Assembly: GCA_002914845.1 (NCBI GenBank)
Contig: JXTC01000047.1
Coordinates: forward strand, 141,567-205,566
Reading direction: 5' to 3'
Origin: Trema orientale
Taxonomy: Eukaryota > Streptophyta > Magnoliopsida > Rosales > Cannabaceae
Length of the DNA: 64,000 bases
Part shown: in pieces, positions 10,519-21,664 of the stretch
Numbering within the stretch: the first letter of the stretch is position 1
Layout: each line of letters starts with the position of its first letter
Notes under the pieces: generated by a model
What the model saw: only the letters and a program-made list of their open reading frames with translations
Database searches by the model: none
What the model was told of the DNA's origin: nothing
Program-made: the position numbers and the translations under genes

Positions 10519-11156
10519 TCTTGCTTGAACTTTTTTTAAAAAAAAAAGTGGGGCTTAATCAATGACCACCACTTAGTACAAATTTAAAGGAAAATAACAC
10601 ACACACTCTACCAAAGTTTGAACCCCTGACCTCTCAAACTCACACACATCCCTCAAGCCTTGGACCAATTGAGGGGCACTTTGGACCAATTGAGATAGAT
10701 CCAGTTGGCATATCTTGCTTGAACTTAAGTTATTCCTTTACTCGGAAAAAAAAAAGGTATTCCTTTATTAACTCACAAGAACGTTAAATTTAATAGAACA
10801 GAAATAAATAAATCAACAAACACCATGCATCTTGCTTGAACTTTTTTTAAAAAAAAAGTAAGGCTTAATTAATGACCATCACTTACTATAAATTTAAAGG
10901 AAAATAACACACACACACTCTACCAAGGTTTGAACTCCTGACCTCCCAAACTCACATACACATCTCTCAAGCCTTGGACTAATTGAGGGGCACCTTGGAC
11001 CAATTGAGATAGTCCCAGTTGGCATATCTTGCTTGAACTTAAGTTATTCCTTTACTCGGAAAAAAAAAAAAAAAACAAAAAAAGTATTCCTTTATTAACT
11101 CACAAGAACGTTAAATTTAATAGAACAGAAATAAATAAATCAACAAACACCATGCA
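10519..11156. repeat. Tandem duplication of a ~310-bp block containing SINE-like sequence
   Basis: The block 10519-10829 is repeated at 10830-11156 with a few changes and a longer A-tract. Both copies contain TTTGAACYCCTGACCTC, CCTTGGACYAATTGAGGGGCA, GGCATATCTTGCTTGAAC and GAACGTTAAATTTAATAGAA. Read on the minus strand, each has an A-box-like ATCTCAATTGGTCCAAGG and, about 45 bp later, a B-box-like GGGTTCAAAC. This resembles a tRNA-derived SINE with a T-rich 3' end. The tandem duplication is plain; the SINE identity is tentative. Confidence 0.65.
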
Positions 11157-11502
11157 TGTGGGATCCTAGTACATTGATGGTAAGAAGAGGACTAAATATA
11201 ATTTTATCAGTTAAGATTTATTTTTTAATATTTAGTAATTAACTCATAATACAGATGTTTTACATGAAAATAGAGTTTAAGGATTACGTATTCCTAACAT
11301 AATGTTGAATTCTCATTTATGTTAAAATAATAACATTTTTAAATCAATTTGTTTTCAAGAGTGAAGGGTCGTCTATCAACTTTTCACTAGTAAGGGGCAT
11401 CATTTTTTACTAATTGGAATACAATTTTCAAAAATTGAAAAATTTATCATAAAAAACACTTTTTGTCAAATTTTGATATAATATAGCCATATATATAATA
11501 TA

Positions 11503-11715
11503 GGCACTAATCTAGTAGGTTTTTTTTTTTTTTACCTATGCATAGGTATTAATTTGGCCAATAAAAATTTTTTTTGTACTTTTTTTATATTAAAAAATAA
11601 GAGAGAGAAATAGCATTAATGATGCACATCTTTTCATGCACATCATTATAGCCATTAGATCACCATTAAATGATGATCTAACGGCTAAAAAAAAAATATC
11701 TACTGGATTGGCAAC
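11503..11715 (-). mobile_element. TA-flanked MITE (Micron-like), copy 2
   Basis: Ends are GGCACTAATCTAGTAGGT and, inverted, GTTGCCAATCCAGTAGATATT; both flanks are TA microsatellite (11490-11502 and 11716-11729). The interior contains TAATGATGCACATC and a GATGATCTAACGGCTAA block, which reappear inverted in the element at 44204-44440. Elements restricted to TA repeats are known in grasses as Micron. No coding capacity. Confidence 0.6.
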
Positions 11716-12445
11716 ATATATATATATATTCAGAAATATCATAGGAACTCCTAGAATTATATTTTTGTTTATGAAAAATCTTCATTTAAATACTACCAGA
11801 TTCACATTCTTTATAATAGTGAAATGGGAGTAAAATTCTTGTAAAAAAAAATTTCCCATAACAAAACTCTCAAATTTTAGTTTTTATTTCTATTTCTTAT
11901 AAACAAGAAACTTGTTTAGTCGCACACCAAATCATTTCTAGTAGTTGAATAGACAAAAAGACATAAAAATGCTTGATAACTATCAAATAATAATACAAAT
12001 AAAAAATGGCACGTGTACAATACATGCATAATTATAATTTCTATATGACTGTATATCTTTAGGTTAAGATAGAGGAATGAAAGAGTAAATAAAGAAATAT
12101 ATAAAAAGGATAGGAAAAATATAGAAGGATGAAAGAAAAGGGAAAGAAGAGAAAGAAAGGAGATAAAGCGAAGTTATAATAAAGAAAATAGAGAAATTAG
12201 AGAATAATAAGAGAAAAAGTCAAAAAGAGACGGATGTGAGAGAAGATGAGCCGTGAGAAATAGATAAATAAAATAGAGAAATTTAAAATAAATTTAGAGA
12301 AAGTAAAGAGGAATGAGAAAGTTAGTTGCATGCTTAGCTTGATTGGTGACCACACCTACATCTAATATTAAGGTATAAAAAAAAAAATGAAGAGAGAATG
12401 GAGAAAGTGAAGTGAGAGAAAAAGATAGAAAACATAAATAAGATT

Positions 12446-12617
12446 GGGAATGGCTACGGTAGGGGCGTCCCTACGTAGGGTCATGCCTTAATTATCGTTG
12501 GATGGGAATCTGTGGGGAATAACGGGAATCTGTGGAGAATCTATTTATATACAGATTCCCATCCAACGGTGAATAGACAGGGCCCTACGTAGGGGCGCCC
12601 CTACTGTAGACGCGCCC
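12446..12617. mobile_element. 172-bp Mutator-like MITE with perfect 9-bp target duplication
   Basis: The element is flanked by AATAAGATT at 12437-12445 and 12618-12626. Its ends pair as GGGAATGGCTACGGTAGGGG and GGGCGCGTCTACAGTAGGGG, and the complementarity runs on through CCCTACGTAGGG and CGTTGGATGGGAATCTGT, so almost the whole element can fold back. A 9-bp target duplication with long inverted repeats points to the Mutator superfamily. The high GC content stands out from its AT-rich surroundings. Non-coding. Confidence 0.85.
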
Positions 12618-13084
12618 AATAAGATTATTAAACATATTTTCGAAAGAAGAGTTTGCAATTGTGTATCTATTGCAATAGACTAAAAAAAAAAAAAGAAAAG
12701 AAAAAGTGTATGCAAGGGCCTAAAAATCAACCTTATTATACATGTTACCAAATAAACCAAAATAAAATTATCAAAACTATATAGGTAAAATAATAATCAT
12801 AAAACTGAAATATCCAAAAGAGAATTAGAAACAAAATTAAATATTTTTTCTTTACTCTGAACTTTTTAATTTTTTTTTTATGAATAATTCAAGAGTATGT
12901 ATGTTTATGACTAACTTAAAACATTTTTTTTTCAATCAATGTATGGATTTTTCAATTTTAAAAGTAAAAATTTTACCAAAGCGATCTTATTTGATAAATT
13001 TGTATCTTTGCAACTTTTCCCTGTAGGAGTAATTTGATAAATTTGAATATTTTTATGACAATATATTCTGGATCTGTCAAAATT

Positions 13085-13428
13085 GGGATAATATCACTTT
13101 TATACATTACATTTTGACCCTTTATTCGATTTGTATTTTATGTTTTTGTTATTATTAATATTAACTCTTAAATTTAATATTTGTTACAAATTTATATCAT
13201 GATACTAATTTAAAACAGTCAATTTACAAAGATGATTTAATAAACTTATTTTCTAATAAGTTTTTATATGGTTTATTTTCAATTTTTCAAACAACTGATA
13301 AATTAACTGTTTTAAATTGGTGTCAGGTTATAATTTATAGCATATTTCAAATCTAAAGATAGATATTAATAATAACTAAGCAAATGTCAAAATACAGATA
13401 TAAAAATAATATTATCCCATCAAAATTT
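13085..13428. mobile_element. 344-bp MITE, family A, copy 1
   Basis: It starts GGGATAATATCACTTTTATAC and ends with the inverse (AAAATAATATTATCCC). Flanks GTCAAAATT (13076-13084) and ATCAAAATT (13429-13437) are a 9-bp target duplication with one mismatch. The interior (AACTCTTAAATTTAATATT, TTTTTATATGGTTTATTTT) closely matches the element at 51852-52212. Non-coding and Mutator-like by duplication length. Confidence 0.75.
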
Positions 13429-13559
13429 GACAAAAACACATATTTTTTGCGATAAATTTCGATATAAATAATAACATGCACTAATTATAAAACAAGATTA
13501 GGGGCACCAAAGTATTCATTTTATTTTTTTAATTCTAGTTCTTCTGGCCACTTCAGTGT

Positions 13560-13930
13560 TCTTACCCAGCCAGTACCGTACCGCGCACCCACCCAGCTAT
13601 CATAGACCGCCGACGAAGAAGTCGACTCCCAGGCGAGAGATACACAAGTGATTAGTAGAACGCAATCGTGCATAGCATCGGTGAGTACTGTACTGAGAGC
13701 AAAATATGGTTCATGCTTATTTCAATTGATTGGTATTTGTATCTTCTGCTTGGGAATAGAATATTATCAATTTATTGTTCAAATTTTCTCGTTTCATCGT
13801 ATATATTTTTGTGTTTGAAGTAGCAAAACTTATGCCTTTTCAAGTGGGGTTTTTTTAATAATAATAATTTTTAATTTTTAATTTTAATTTTTTTGTAATT
13901 GGGATGTTTTGGCAATTGCAGAGACCCAAA
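13560..13930 (+). promoter_or_regulatory. 5' leader with intron of the L24-like gene
   Basis: A GC-richer stretch at about 13545-13680 ends in CATCG/GTGAGTACTG, a good donor. The matching acceptor GGCAATTGCAG lies at 13911-13921, nine bases before the start codon at 13931. This gives a 5'UTR intron of about 240 bp, a common arrangement in plant housekeeping genes, where such introns often enhance expression. Confidence 0.6.
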
Positions 13931-15905
13931 ATGGGTTGGAAAGCAGCTGAAAAGCTTATTAGACATTGGAGGATTCTCAGAGGAGATAATGTATGGCAAT
14001 GGCAAATCAACCATGAATCTATTCTTCTCTTTATATATATACACACACACTGACATACATATGTAAGATGTATAATTTGAATTTTATATGTGTTGGTCTT
14101 TTTCAGGTGATGGTAATAAGGGGAAAAGATAAAGGCGAGACTGGTACTGTTAAGCGTGTTATTCGATCTCAGAATCGTGTTATTGTTGAGGGCAAGAATC
14201 TGGTGAGATGGGGATCATTTTCACTCTTTATTGCTAATTCATTTACTTATTTGATATGGTTTTTCTTGGGAATTTATTTTTGGTGAGTATTGTAGAACAA
14301 AATCTTAATGATTTTGTGCTTATTCGAATGGTTTTGTTTAAATTCAATTATAACGGGTACCAACATTAAAATTGCTTTAGTATTTATGCACTAAGAGAGA
14401 TTAAATTTGGAAACAAAATTTGATATTAGTGATTTGGTCTGAAGTAATATGTCTTTGAGTTGAAAATTGGTGTCTACTGTAGCTAAAGGGACAAGTTTCC
14501 TTATTTGCATTTCATGTTTAATGTTTTCATTAGTATTTGGAACTCTAGAGTGACCCACCATGGTTATGTGAAATTCCTAATCTAAGATACTTACGGAATG
14601 ATGCAAGATACATTCCATGGTTGACAATGATGCGTCTTATCTATTTTCTTGGTTGGAAAATGATTCCTCGTATCTCTTTCATGCTTCTTATCTATTTCAT
14701 CTGTGTGCTTACGTTGTTTGAATCTAGATTATGTATGTATATTGGAATCTGTAATGAACTTCTATCGTCATCGGCAGGTTAAGAAACATATCAAGCAAGG
14801 TCAGGGTCATGAAGGCGGGATCTTTACAGTCGAAGCCCCTCTTCATGTTTCAAATGTTCAAGTTCTTGATCCAGTTACAGGGTATGTGAGTACCTTAAAA
14901 TCTGGTTGAAGAATGTTTCAGTTTTTAGTCTTCCGAGTTATAAAGCGAAGATGGGTGGTTGCTTTGCAGGAAGCCTTGTAAAGTTGGAATTAAGTATCTT
15001 GAAGATGGATCCAAAGTAAGAGTGTCTAGAGGCCTGGGCGCATCCGGATCCATAATTCCTCGTCCTGAGATATTGAAGATAAGGACTACACCAAGGCCTA
15101 CAGTTGGTACTTGCTCAAACCTTTAAGTTCTCTACCTTGTATTTTTCCCTTAATGAAATATGGCTCTCATTATTTTCCGAGTTGTTCTACCTTGAGACAT
15201 GAGTCATGAGATGTAGGGCATGATTCACTGCTTCATTTTGCTATATCTAACATGTTGCAAGGAAATCTTATGAAAAGGATTTTGTTACAATTTTATTGCG
15301 AAAAAGAATAGAATCAGGGTCAGGGCTAATGATTAACACCCTGAACCAGTTAGCCCAAGTACTTGGCAAAGTCTAGCCGTATATATAATGTACATATATT
15401 CGACCATTGAAATTTAAAATCAAAGCTCAACTTTAAGGTCATCTTTACTAATTCGTAATGGGAACGGAAATACTTCCACGGGAAGTATTTCCATTTCTCA
15501 TCCATTATCTGCTTACTTACATATTTAGGACACAAGATTCAGTGAATCTTTGACATAATTATTGAAATTAGAAAGGTATAAGTTTTTTATCCATTTTGTA
15601 TTCCTTCCTAAATTTTGTCTCATTACGATTCTTTTCATTACAGATTATTAAGCATGCCCTTAGATGTTTAGATGCCTCCCGAAACTCTTATGATTCTATA
15701 GTAACTTTTACCGTTCAAATTGAGGTTTCCAGTTGGCAATCTTCGAAGTTTTGCCTCTGAGAAACAGTATTTTATACTTTATAATGAACTCTGCTGCTGA
15801 CAATTTTTAAACTTCGTTGCAGCTGGTCCCAAGGATACTCCAATGGATGTTGTGATGGAGAAGACTTATGATGCAAAAACAGGACTAGGCATGCCTGATC
15901 TTTGA
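13931..15905 (+). CDS. KOW-domain ribosomal protein L24-like (organellar uL24 family)
   Basis: Five coding exons: 13931-13990, 14107-14202, 14778-14881, 14970-15106 and 15823-15905, giving 159 residues. The N-terminus MGWKAAEKLIRHWRILRGD is basic and amphipathic. The KOW motif follows at about residues 21-50 (VMVIRGKDKGETGTVKRVIR), then GHEGGIFTVEAPLHVSNVQV and CKVGIKYLEDGSKVRV, the conserved core of bacterial-type L24. uL24 binds 23S-type rRNA early in large-subunit assembly. The length and the lack of a long transit peptide fit the mitochondrial-type plant L24-like protein better than the plastid one; localisation is inference. Intron 4 is the longest. Every junction keeps the frame. Confidence 0.9.
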
Positions 15906-16683
15906 AAGAACTGTATTCTTATCTAAATTTTGTCATGGAACCAAGGTGAAGCTATCGCTGAAAAGACATGGACCATCTCAATTCTCAGTTGTCCAATGTT
16001 TGGCTTGTTGCTAGAAATATCCAAAGTTGGAGCTGATTCCTCTTTTCTATTATTCAGTTGATGTACCATACAAGTGAAATGATCAAATTGCCAGTTTGTT
16101 ATCAGACCCCTTTTAGTTCAAGATGGTTGTTTCACTTTCAGATATCTGCATGTGCTGCGTTCTCGAGTATTACGTAACTTATATATTCCTGAAATGTATC
16201 GGTACAGACAGTAGTGTAGTTTGCCTTCGCATGTCCTGTTTCAGCTATGAAGTTCCCTGGGTCTCTGTTTTACATAGACTGAAGCACTGACGAGAAGATA
16301 TGTAGGAGGAAGAAATAAAAGGAAGAACAGTAAAATGATTAGTGGATGAAATAGGGTTGTTGTTTGGTACGAAAAATACTAGCATGGAAAGTATTAGACG
16401 ATGGAATGTAAACCATCGATTTGATATAATATTTACTCTTTTATCATTGGATGGATTTTTTCATTCTTCACATAACAAGCTCCAGAAAAAAAGTCTCACA
16501 TTCTTTTCTTATTTTATTTGTATAGGTTATGTAGCTCTCGTTATTTCTCTCTCCTTCCCTTGTCAACGTTTAGATATTCAAGTATTTCTTCTTAGTATAT
16601 TAATTTTGACCGCATAAGTGGGACTGCCACCCTTTGCATCTTAGCGGATAAGAATCTCCTAACTAATGCTATATGTTATGGGA
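15906..16683. other. 3' flank of the L24-like gene, no further gene seen
   Basis: It contains the 3'UTR (AATAAA at 16313-16318 is the clearest candidate polyadenylation signal) and then unremarkable DNA up to the hAT-like element. Confidence 0.4.
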
Positions 16684-17305
16684 TAGGGGTGTCAATTCGT
16701 GTCCATAGGTCGGGTTTGTGTCGGGTTGAAATCTAATATATACATAAATTATGTCAACCCGAACTCGACCCGTGACCCGTCGTGTCAGAAAACCATCAAT
16801 ACTAATCTGATCCGCACCTAAAACGGGTTGACCCAAACCCGACCCGCACAACTCGCTTTGGTGAATAACATCCAACACACAACCCGATTTTGACCCGTTA
16901 ACCCATTTTTTATCCGCCAACCCGCTATGACCCGTATTTTTTTTACTTATATTTTCTTTTTCTAAGGTTATTATTGTCTCATTTTAAAATAAATAAATTA
17001 GGGGTAATTTATAAATATAATTAATAACTTATAATCTCAAATACTTACATTGTACAAATTAAATATATCTATAATAATAGTCATAAATAAATTAAATAAA
17101 AAAATATTTTTTATAATTTAATTATATATATTTGTTGGCGTCAAACGGGTCAAGCGGGTTGATCCGAACTCGACCCGTTTTTTTATTCGTGTCAGGCTGG
17201 TCGACCCGAACCCGATCCGTACCCTTTTTCTTCGACCCTAACCCGCAAAAAATCGTATCGTGTTCGTGTCGTGTTATCGTGTCGTAACCCGAATTGCCAC
17301 CCTTA
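16684..17305. mobile_element. 622-bp non-autonomous hAT-like element with perfect 8-bp target duplication
   Basis: The element is flanked by TTATGGGA at 16676-16683 and 17306-17313. Its termini are TAGGGGTGTCAATTCG and, inverted, TAAGGGTGGCAATTCG. Inside both ends are many short GGGTCGGGTT/AACCCGACCC motifs in both orientations, the dense subterminal repeats typical of hAT elements, around an AT-rich core (about 16935-17140). The 8-bp duplication fixes the superfamily. There is no transposase frame, so it depends on an autonomous partner. Confidence 0.88.
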
Positions 17306-17319
17306 TTATGGGATAACTG

Positions 17320-18090
17320 CAAATCGGGTGTTCTGTAATTTAAAATCTGAAGTTTAGACTCCGTAAAATAATAAGATTAAGAATTTATAAAAATTAATAC
17401 TCTGTTGAATAATTTTAACTGATAATATACAATAATATCCTCAAAATTAAGAAGAATAAAAAGAAAAAATCTAATTTTAATAGAGAATATTATTGTTTTG
17501 TGATTGCTAAAATTAGTCAAAAAGTCTATTCATGATATTAATTTTTAAAAATTTTTAATCTCAGTATTATTTTACAGAATCTAAATTTTAAAGTTTAAAT
17601 TGCACATGATGATATTTTTTTACGATTTATCCGTATATCATATCAAAACTTTGAAGAAAATGCTAAAATTTGTAATAATGTTTGGATTTGAAAAAGTAAA
17701 AATACAAAAAGACAGACTAACAAGTTATATGATGCTACACAGTCAAATTACATTTGAGCTCCGTGAGTCCACTCATTCACTCAAAAAAGTGAATTCTTTT
17801 CCTCTTTTGTTGCTTCGAAAAAGGTCGAACTTCTCATGTGATTGGTTTAGATTCACTTGTTACTAGAATAAAAGTAGGAAAAAATCGCGGCTATCGTCCA
17901 AATAAGAAAAAATTAAAACACATTCCGGCTCATAATGAAAACTGGTTGATTCCATAATCCAGACATAGTAAGCTCGTCGTATTAGCCAGCAATTGGAGGA
18001 CAGCTTGGAATGGATCACAACATAAACTACTAAACGGCAAGAATGTGTACTTCTCGTCTTTTCTCATACGCGGCGATCGAGTCCTTCGCA
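17320..18090. other. Intergenic, no gene seen
   Basis: AT-rich DNA between the hAT-like element and the vicilin promoter. No supported feature. Confidence 0.4.
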
Positions 18091-18097
18091 TGACAGA

Positions 18098-18182
18098 CAC
18101 GTAACATGGACACTCGTCCTCATGCATGCCTCCCCATGATCCCATCCCCCGTTCTCATCCTCCACTTCCACTCTTATATATA
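18098..18182 (+). promoter_or_regulatory. Seed-type promoter of the vicilin gene (ACGT box, RY repeat, TATA)
   Basis: An ABRE-like ACACGTAAC lies at 18098-18106, the RY repeat CATGCATG at 18121-18128, and a TATATATA box at 18175-18182, 37 bp before the start codon. RY repeats are the binding site of the B3 factors ABI3, FUS3 and LEC2 that drive storage-protein genes in maturing seeds, usually together with ACGT boxes bound by bZIP factors. Spacing and order match known storage-protein promoters. Confidence 0.75.
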
Positions 18183-18218
18183 CAATCTACCTTTAATCAC
18201 ATCTCTCTGCAACTAAAC

Positions 18219-20325
18219 ATGGCGGCCTTAAAGCTCTCTTTACTAGTTTTACTACTCTTATCTGTGGTAGTCCTGAGCTCCAGTGTCGTTTGGGGTAAGC
18301 AAGACCCGGAGTTGAAGCAGTGCCAGCACCAGTGCAGACAACAAAGAGGCTTCGATGAAGAACAGAAGAGTCAGTGCGAGCGAAGGTGCGAGGACTATAT
18401 AAGAGAGAAGAAGGAGCGAGAGAGAAGAGAAAGAGAAAGCGAAAGAGGAGGAGGAGGAGGAGGAGGAGAAGAAGAAAGCTATTACGGCACGAAAGAAAGA
18501 GAAGAAGGGGAGCGAGTAACAGAGCGGGGTCCGTACGTTTTCGAGGAAGAGCATTTCGAAACCAGAGTCAGAACAGAGGAAGGCAGAGTCCATATTCTCC
18601 GAAAGTTCACCGAGAAGTCGAAGCTTTTGAAGGGCATCGAGAATTTCCGGGTCGGGTTTCTCGAAGCCAACCCAAATGCATTCGTTGCCCCGGTCCACTT
18701 TGATGCCGACACTGTCTTCTTCGTTGCCAGTGGTAACAGTTTTGGAACCAATAACAGGACTTTTATCTTACTTTTAATATAAGAAAACCGTATGTACTTA
18801 TCTGTGTATTTATTGTGATTTATATGAAGGGAAGCCGACTGTGACCCTGCATAGGGAGGATAAAAAGGACACGTTTAATCTTGAGTATGGAGATATCCTA
18901 AACATCCCAGCAGGGACCCCTGTATATATGGTCAACCGGGACGAGAGAGAGAAGCTCTTCATTATCAAACTAATCAATCCTGTCTTTCTCCCTGGCCATT
19001 TTGAGGTACTTAAAACTAATAATCACTCGGAATTGTTAAAAGGGTACTTGTTAAGTAAGTAACTACAAATCATAATTAATCTCATTGGAGCTTGTTTTGT
19101 TGTTATTATAGCCATTCTACGGGCCTGGTGGTGAAAACCCAGAAACGTTTTACAAAGCCTTCAGCTGGGAGGTACTCAGTGCTGCTTTCAAGGTTAGTAA
19201 CAAAATAATAAAGAGTTGGTCTCATTTGGTTTGGCATATGTGGTTGTTGTTAATGTTATTTGTTTTGTGGGAGAAATACAGAGAGACAGAGATGAGATAG
19301 AGAGGCTGTTTAGACAGCAGAAGCGAGGCAGCATCGTCAAGGCCTCCAGGCAACAAGTTCAGGAGGTGAGCCGTCACGCCGAAGGCGGCCGCGGCGGCGG
19401 TGGTACCATTTGGCCGTTCGGGGGAGACACGGGAGGTCCTTTCAATCTATTCCGAAACCGCCGTCCCACTCATTCTAACCGCTTTGGCAGCCTTTTCGAA
19501 GCTGATGCCAGTGAGTATAAGCAGCTTGAAGACCTCAACCTCATGATCTCCTTCGCCAACATCACCAAAGTAAGTCAAAAATCTCGTCTCAACTACATAT
19601 AATCCCACTTTGACTAATATTAGTAGTATCATAGTTAGCAATTTTACGTACAATACTCGGTCTTTTTTAGCCGAAACACATTTTTTTAAAAGAAAAAAAA
19701 TCTTATAAACATGTTAAAATTAGAATGTAATTATGTTAATATATTTTTTTTAAGGGAGCTATGACGGCACCAATTTACAACTCGAGGGCGACAAAGATAT
19801 CAATCGTGGTAGATGGCGAAGGGTTCTTCGAGATGGCTTGTCCTCACGTCTCATCGGAACAAGGCGGAGGCGGCCGTAGTAGTAGGCATAGCTTCCAAAG
19901 AGTAACCGGGCGGTTGAGACGTGGAGTGGTGTTTGTGGTCCCGGCAGGCCATCCTCTAACCGCTATTGCCTCTGGAAACACCAACCTTCAAATACTTTGC
20001 TTTGAAGTCAACGCCAAAGGGAACGTTAAGTACCCTCTTGCAGGTACGTATCTATGTATAATGTAGATAAGTCTAATTATATCCTTCTCTCCGTCTCTCG
20101 TTGACCATTGTTTTTTTAGTGTGGTTTAATGTGTTTTGATTGTCGTTTTTTGACTGGCATGCAGGGAGGAAAAATATCGTGAATGATATGGAGAATGTAG
20201 CCAAAGAGCTGTCGTTTAGCGTCCCAGCAAGAGAAGTGGACAGGATCTTTAGGAGCCAAAACGAGGAGTTCTTTTTCCCAGGGCCAACCCAACAAGAGCA
20301 AGGTGGACATCGTGCTTATATATGA
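18219..20325 (+). CDS. 7S vicilin-like seed storage globulin
   Basis: Six exons (18219-18732, 18830-19005, 19112-19192, 19282-19569, 19755-20043, 20165-20325) give 502 residues, the standard vicilin structure. I chose the Met at 18219 because it opens a signal peptide (MAALKLSLLVLLLL). The in-frame Met at 18126 lies upstream of the TATA box and should not be transcribed. After the signal comes one CX3C-X13-CX3C pair (Cys35, 39, 53, 57), as in vicilin antimicrobial or allergenic N-terminal regions, and an acidic Arg/Glu/Gly-rich low-complexity stretch. Two cupin domains follow, at about 100-260 and 325-480 (YGDILNIPAGTPVYMVN; FVVPAGHPLTAIAS). The protein is a nitrogen reserve deposited as trimers in seed protein vacuoles; homologues are major nut and seed allergens. 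Polyadenylation candidates: AATAAAA at 20325 and 20374. Confidence 0.93.
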
Positions 20326-21600
20326 ATAAAATCAAGGACGTGAACATGAGACAGGAAGATCATATATCGTAAGAATAAAAGGGGGTTTTTTTTCGACTTC
20401 ACAGAGTAAAAGTGATAACTTTGTTATAAATATTCCAAGAGTATAAAGGAAGAGAGTGTGTATATAGCCCAGCTCTAACCCAGTGGATAGAGGTCGATGT
20501 AATCTCAACTCTACGGGACGTGTGTTTAAATAAAGGTGTGATTAACTGAATAATATCGAACTCTTCTCACTTCTCACTCCGCTCTCTCTGTCCCTCGGAT
20601 TTTGTCTTGGCGGTACAACTGTCGTTTTTGGAGCTTCTAGTCGTTTTTTGCACTATAGTTGATTTGTTTGTTTTTTGCTTTTTTGTCACGCCAGTAAAAC
20701 GACCCACGTTCCTCGACAGTTGCAGGTTTATGACAAAAAAATAATAATAGTAAATACATAAATAAAGGATCGACTTTCTACTGATTTGAGAGTTTTTCCC
20801 TTTTTTTGTAAAGGAATTTCAATTTCAGGAAAAAAAAAAAAAAAAGGAAAGGTCCCGATTACGTGGTGCAAGGACTTACTTTTAGAACGCGGTATGCAAT
20901 ACAGGCCACATTCAGGATTTTATTTCCTAAAGATGCTATTGTCATTCTTTATTTATTTATTTATTTTTCCTGTTTCTCTTCAAGAAGAAGAAAAGTTGTA
21001 CATTGAATCGAAACAATTTGTTATTTTAATCGTGGATCAATTTTTTATGAAAGGGCATATCAAAAATAAATATATATATATATATACCAAGCTAATATTG
21101 CCATCGCAATATTCTACACCAAATAACAACATTTAAATTAGGGGCGTGCATGCGGTGGTAAAAGATCAATTATCTTAAAAATTAAAAAAAAAAAAAACTC
21201 CAATTGATATTGGACGTTATTTTCGAACGATATATCTTCATTAGTCATTTCAAAAGAGTATCATAAATCAAATTTTGAAATAAACATTTGTCGTTTATTT
21301 AAATCCTCCTAAAATTAGGATACACTTTCCTCTCAAAAAAGCATGATTAACACACCTTTCCCGCGTTGTTAAGTGTTAACGTAGAAACCCCCAAAATTAG
21401 GGAAAAATAAATAAATAATTTTGTCCATACTCCATATTTAAAAGAAAAAAATAAAATTGGCGAATAGCGGGTGTGGTTAGTTAATGAGGTTGGACTGTGT
21501 GAGTATATATGTATACACACATACGTGTGAGTTCATGAAGGACTGTCTCTGTGTGCCAAACAAACAAACCTCCCCCACTCGTCCGTACACTCCCCTATGC
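20326..21600. other. 3' flank of vicilin and upstream region of the FLZ gene
   Basis: At about 20461-20570 a TAACCCAGTGGATAGAGG block is A-box-like and may be a SINE remnant, but no good B box follows. A TA microsatellite lies at 21070-21085. No gene seen. Confidence 0.35.
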
Positions 21601-21627
21601 TCTCTCCTCCCCCTGAAAATTGAATTC

Positions 21628-21651
21628 CTCTCTCTCTCTCTCTCTCTCTCT
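21628..21651 (+). repeat. CT microsatellite in the FLZ 5' leader
   Basis: About 12 CT units directly before the start codon at 21665. CT tracts are common in plant 5'UTRs. Confidence 0.7.
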
Positions 21652-21664
21652 TATCTCTAAACCA

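Noticed and set aside
18258..18751. Open frames overlapping the vicilin first exon in other frames
   Set aside because: Shadows of the GC- and purine-rich vicilin coding sequence; they lack their own promoter or homology.
20461..20570. SINE-like A box downstream of vicilin
   Set aside because: No convincing B box at the right spacing and no target duplication.
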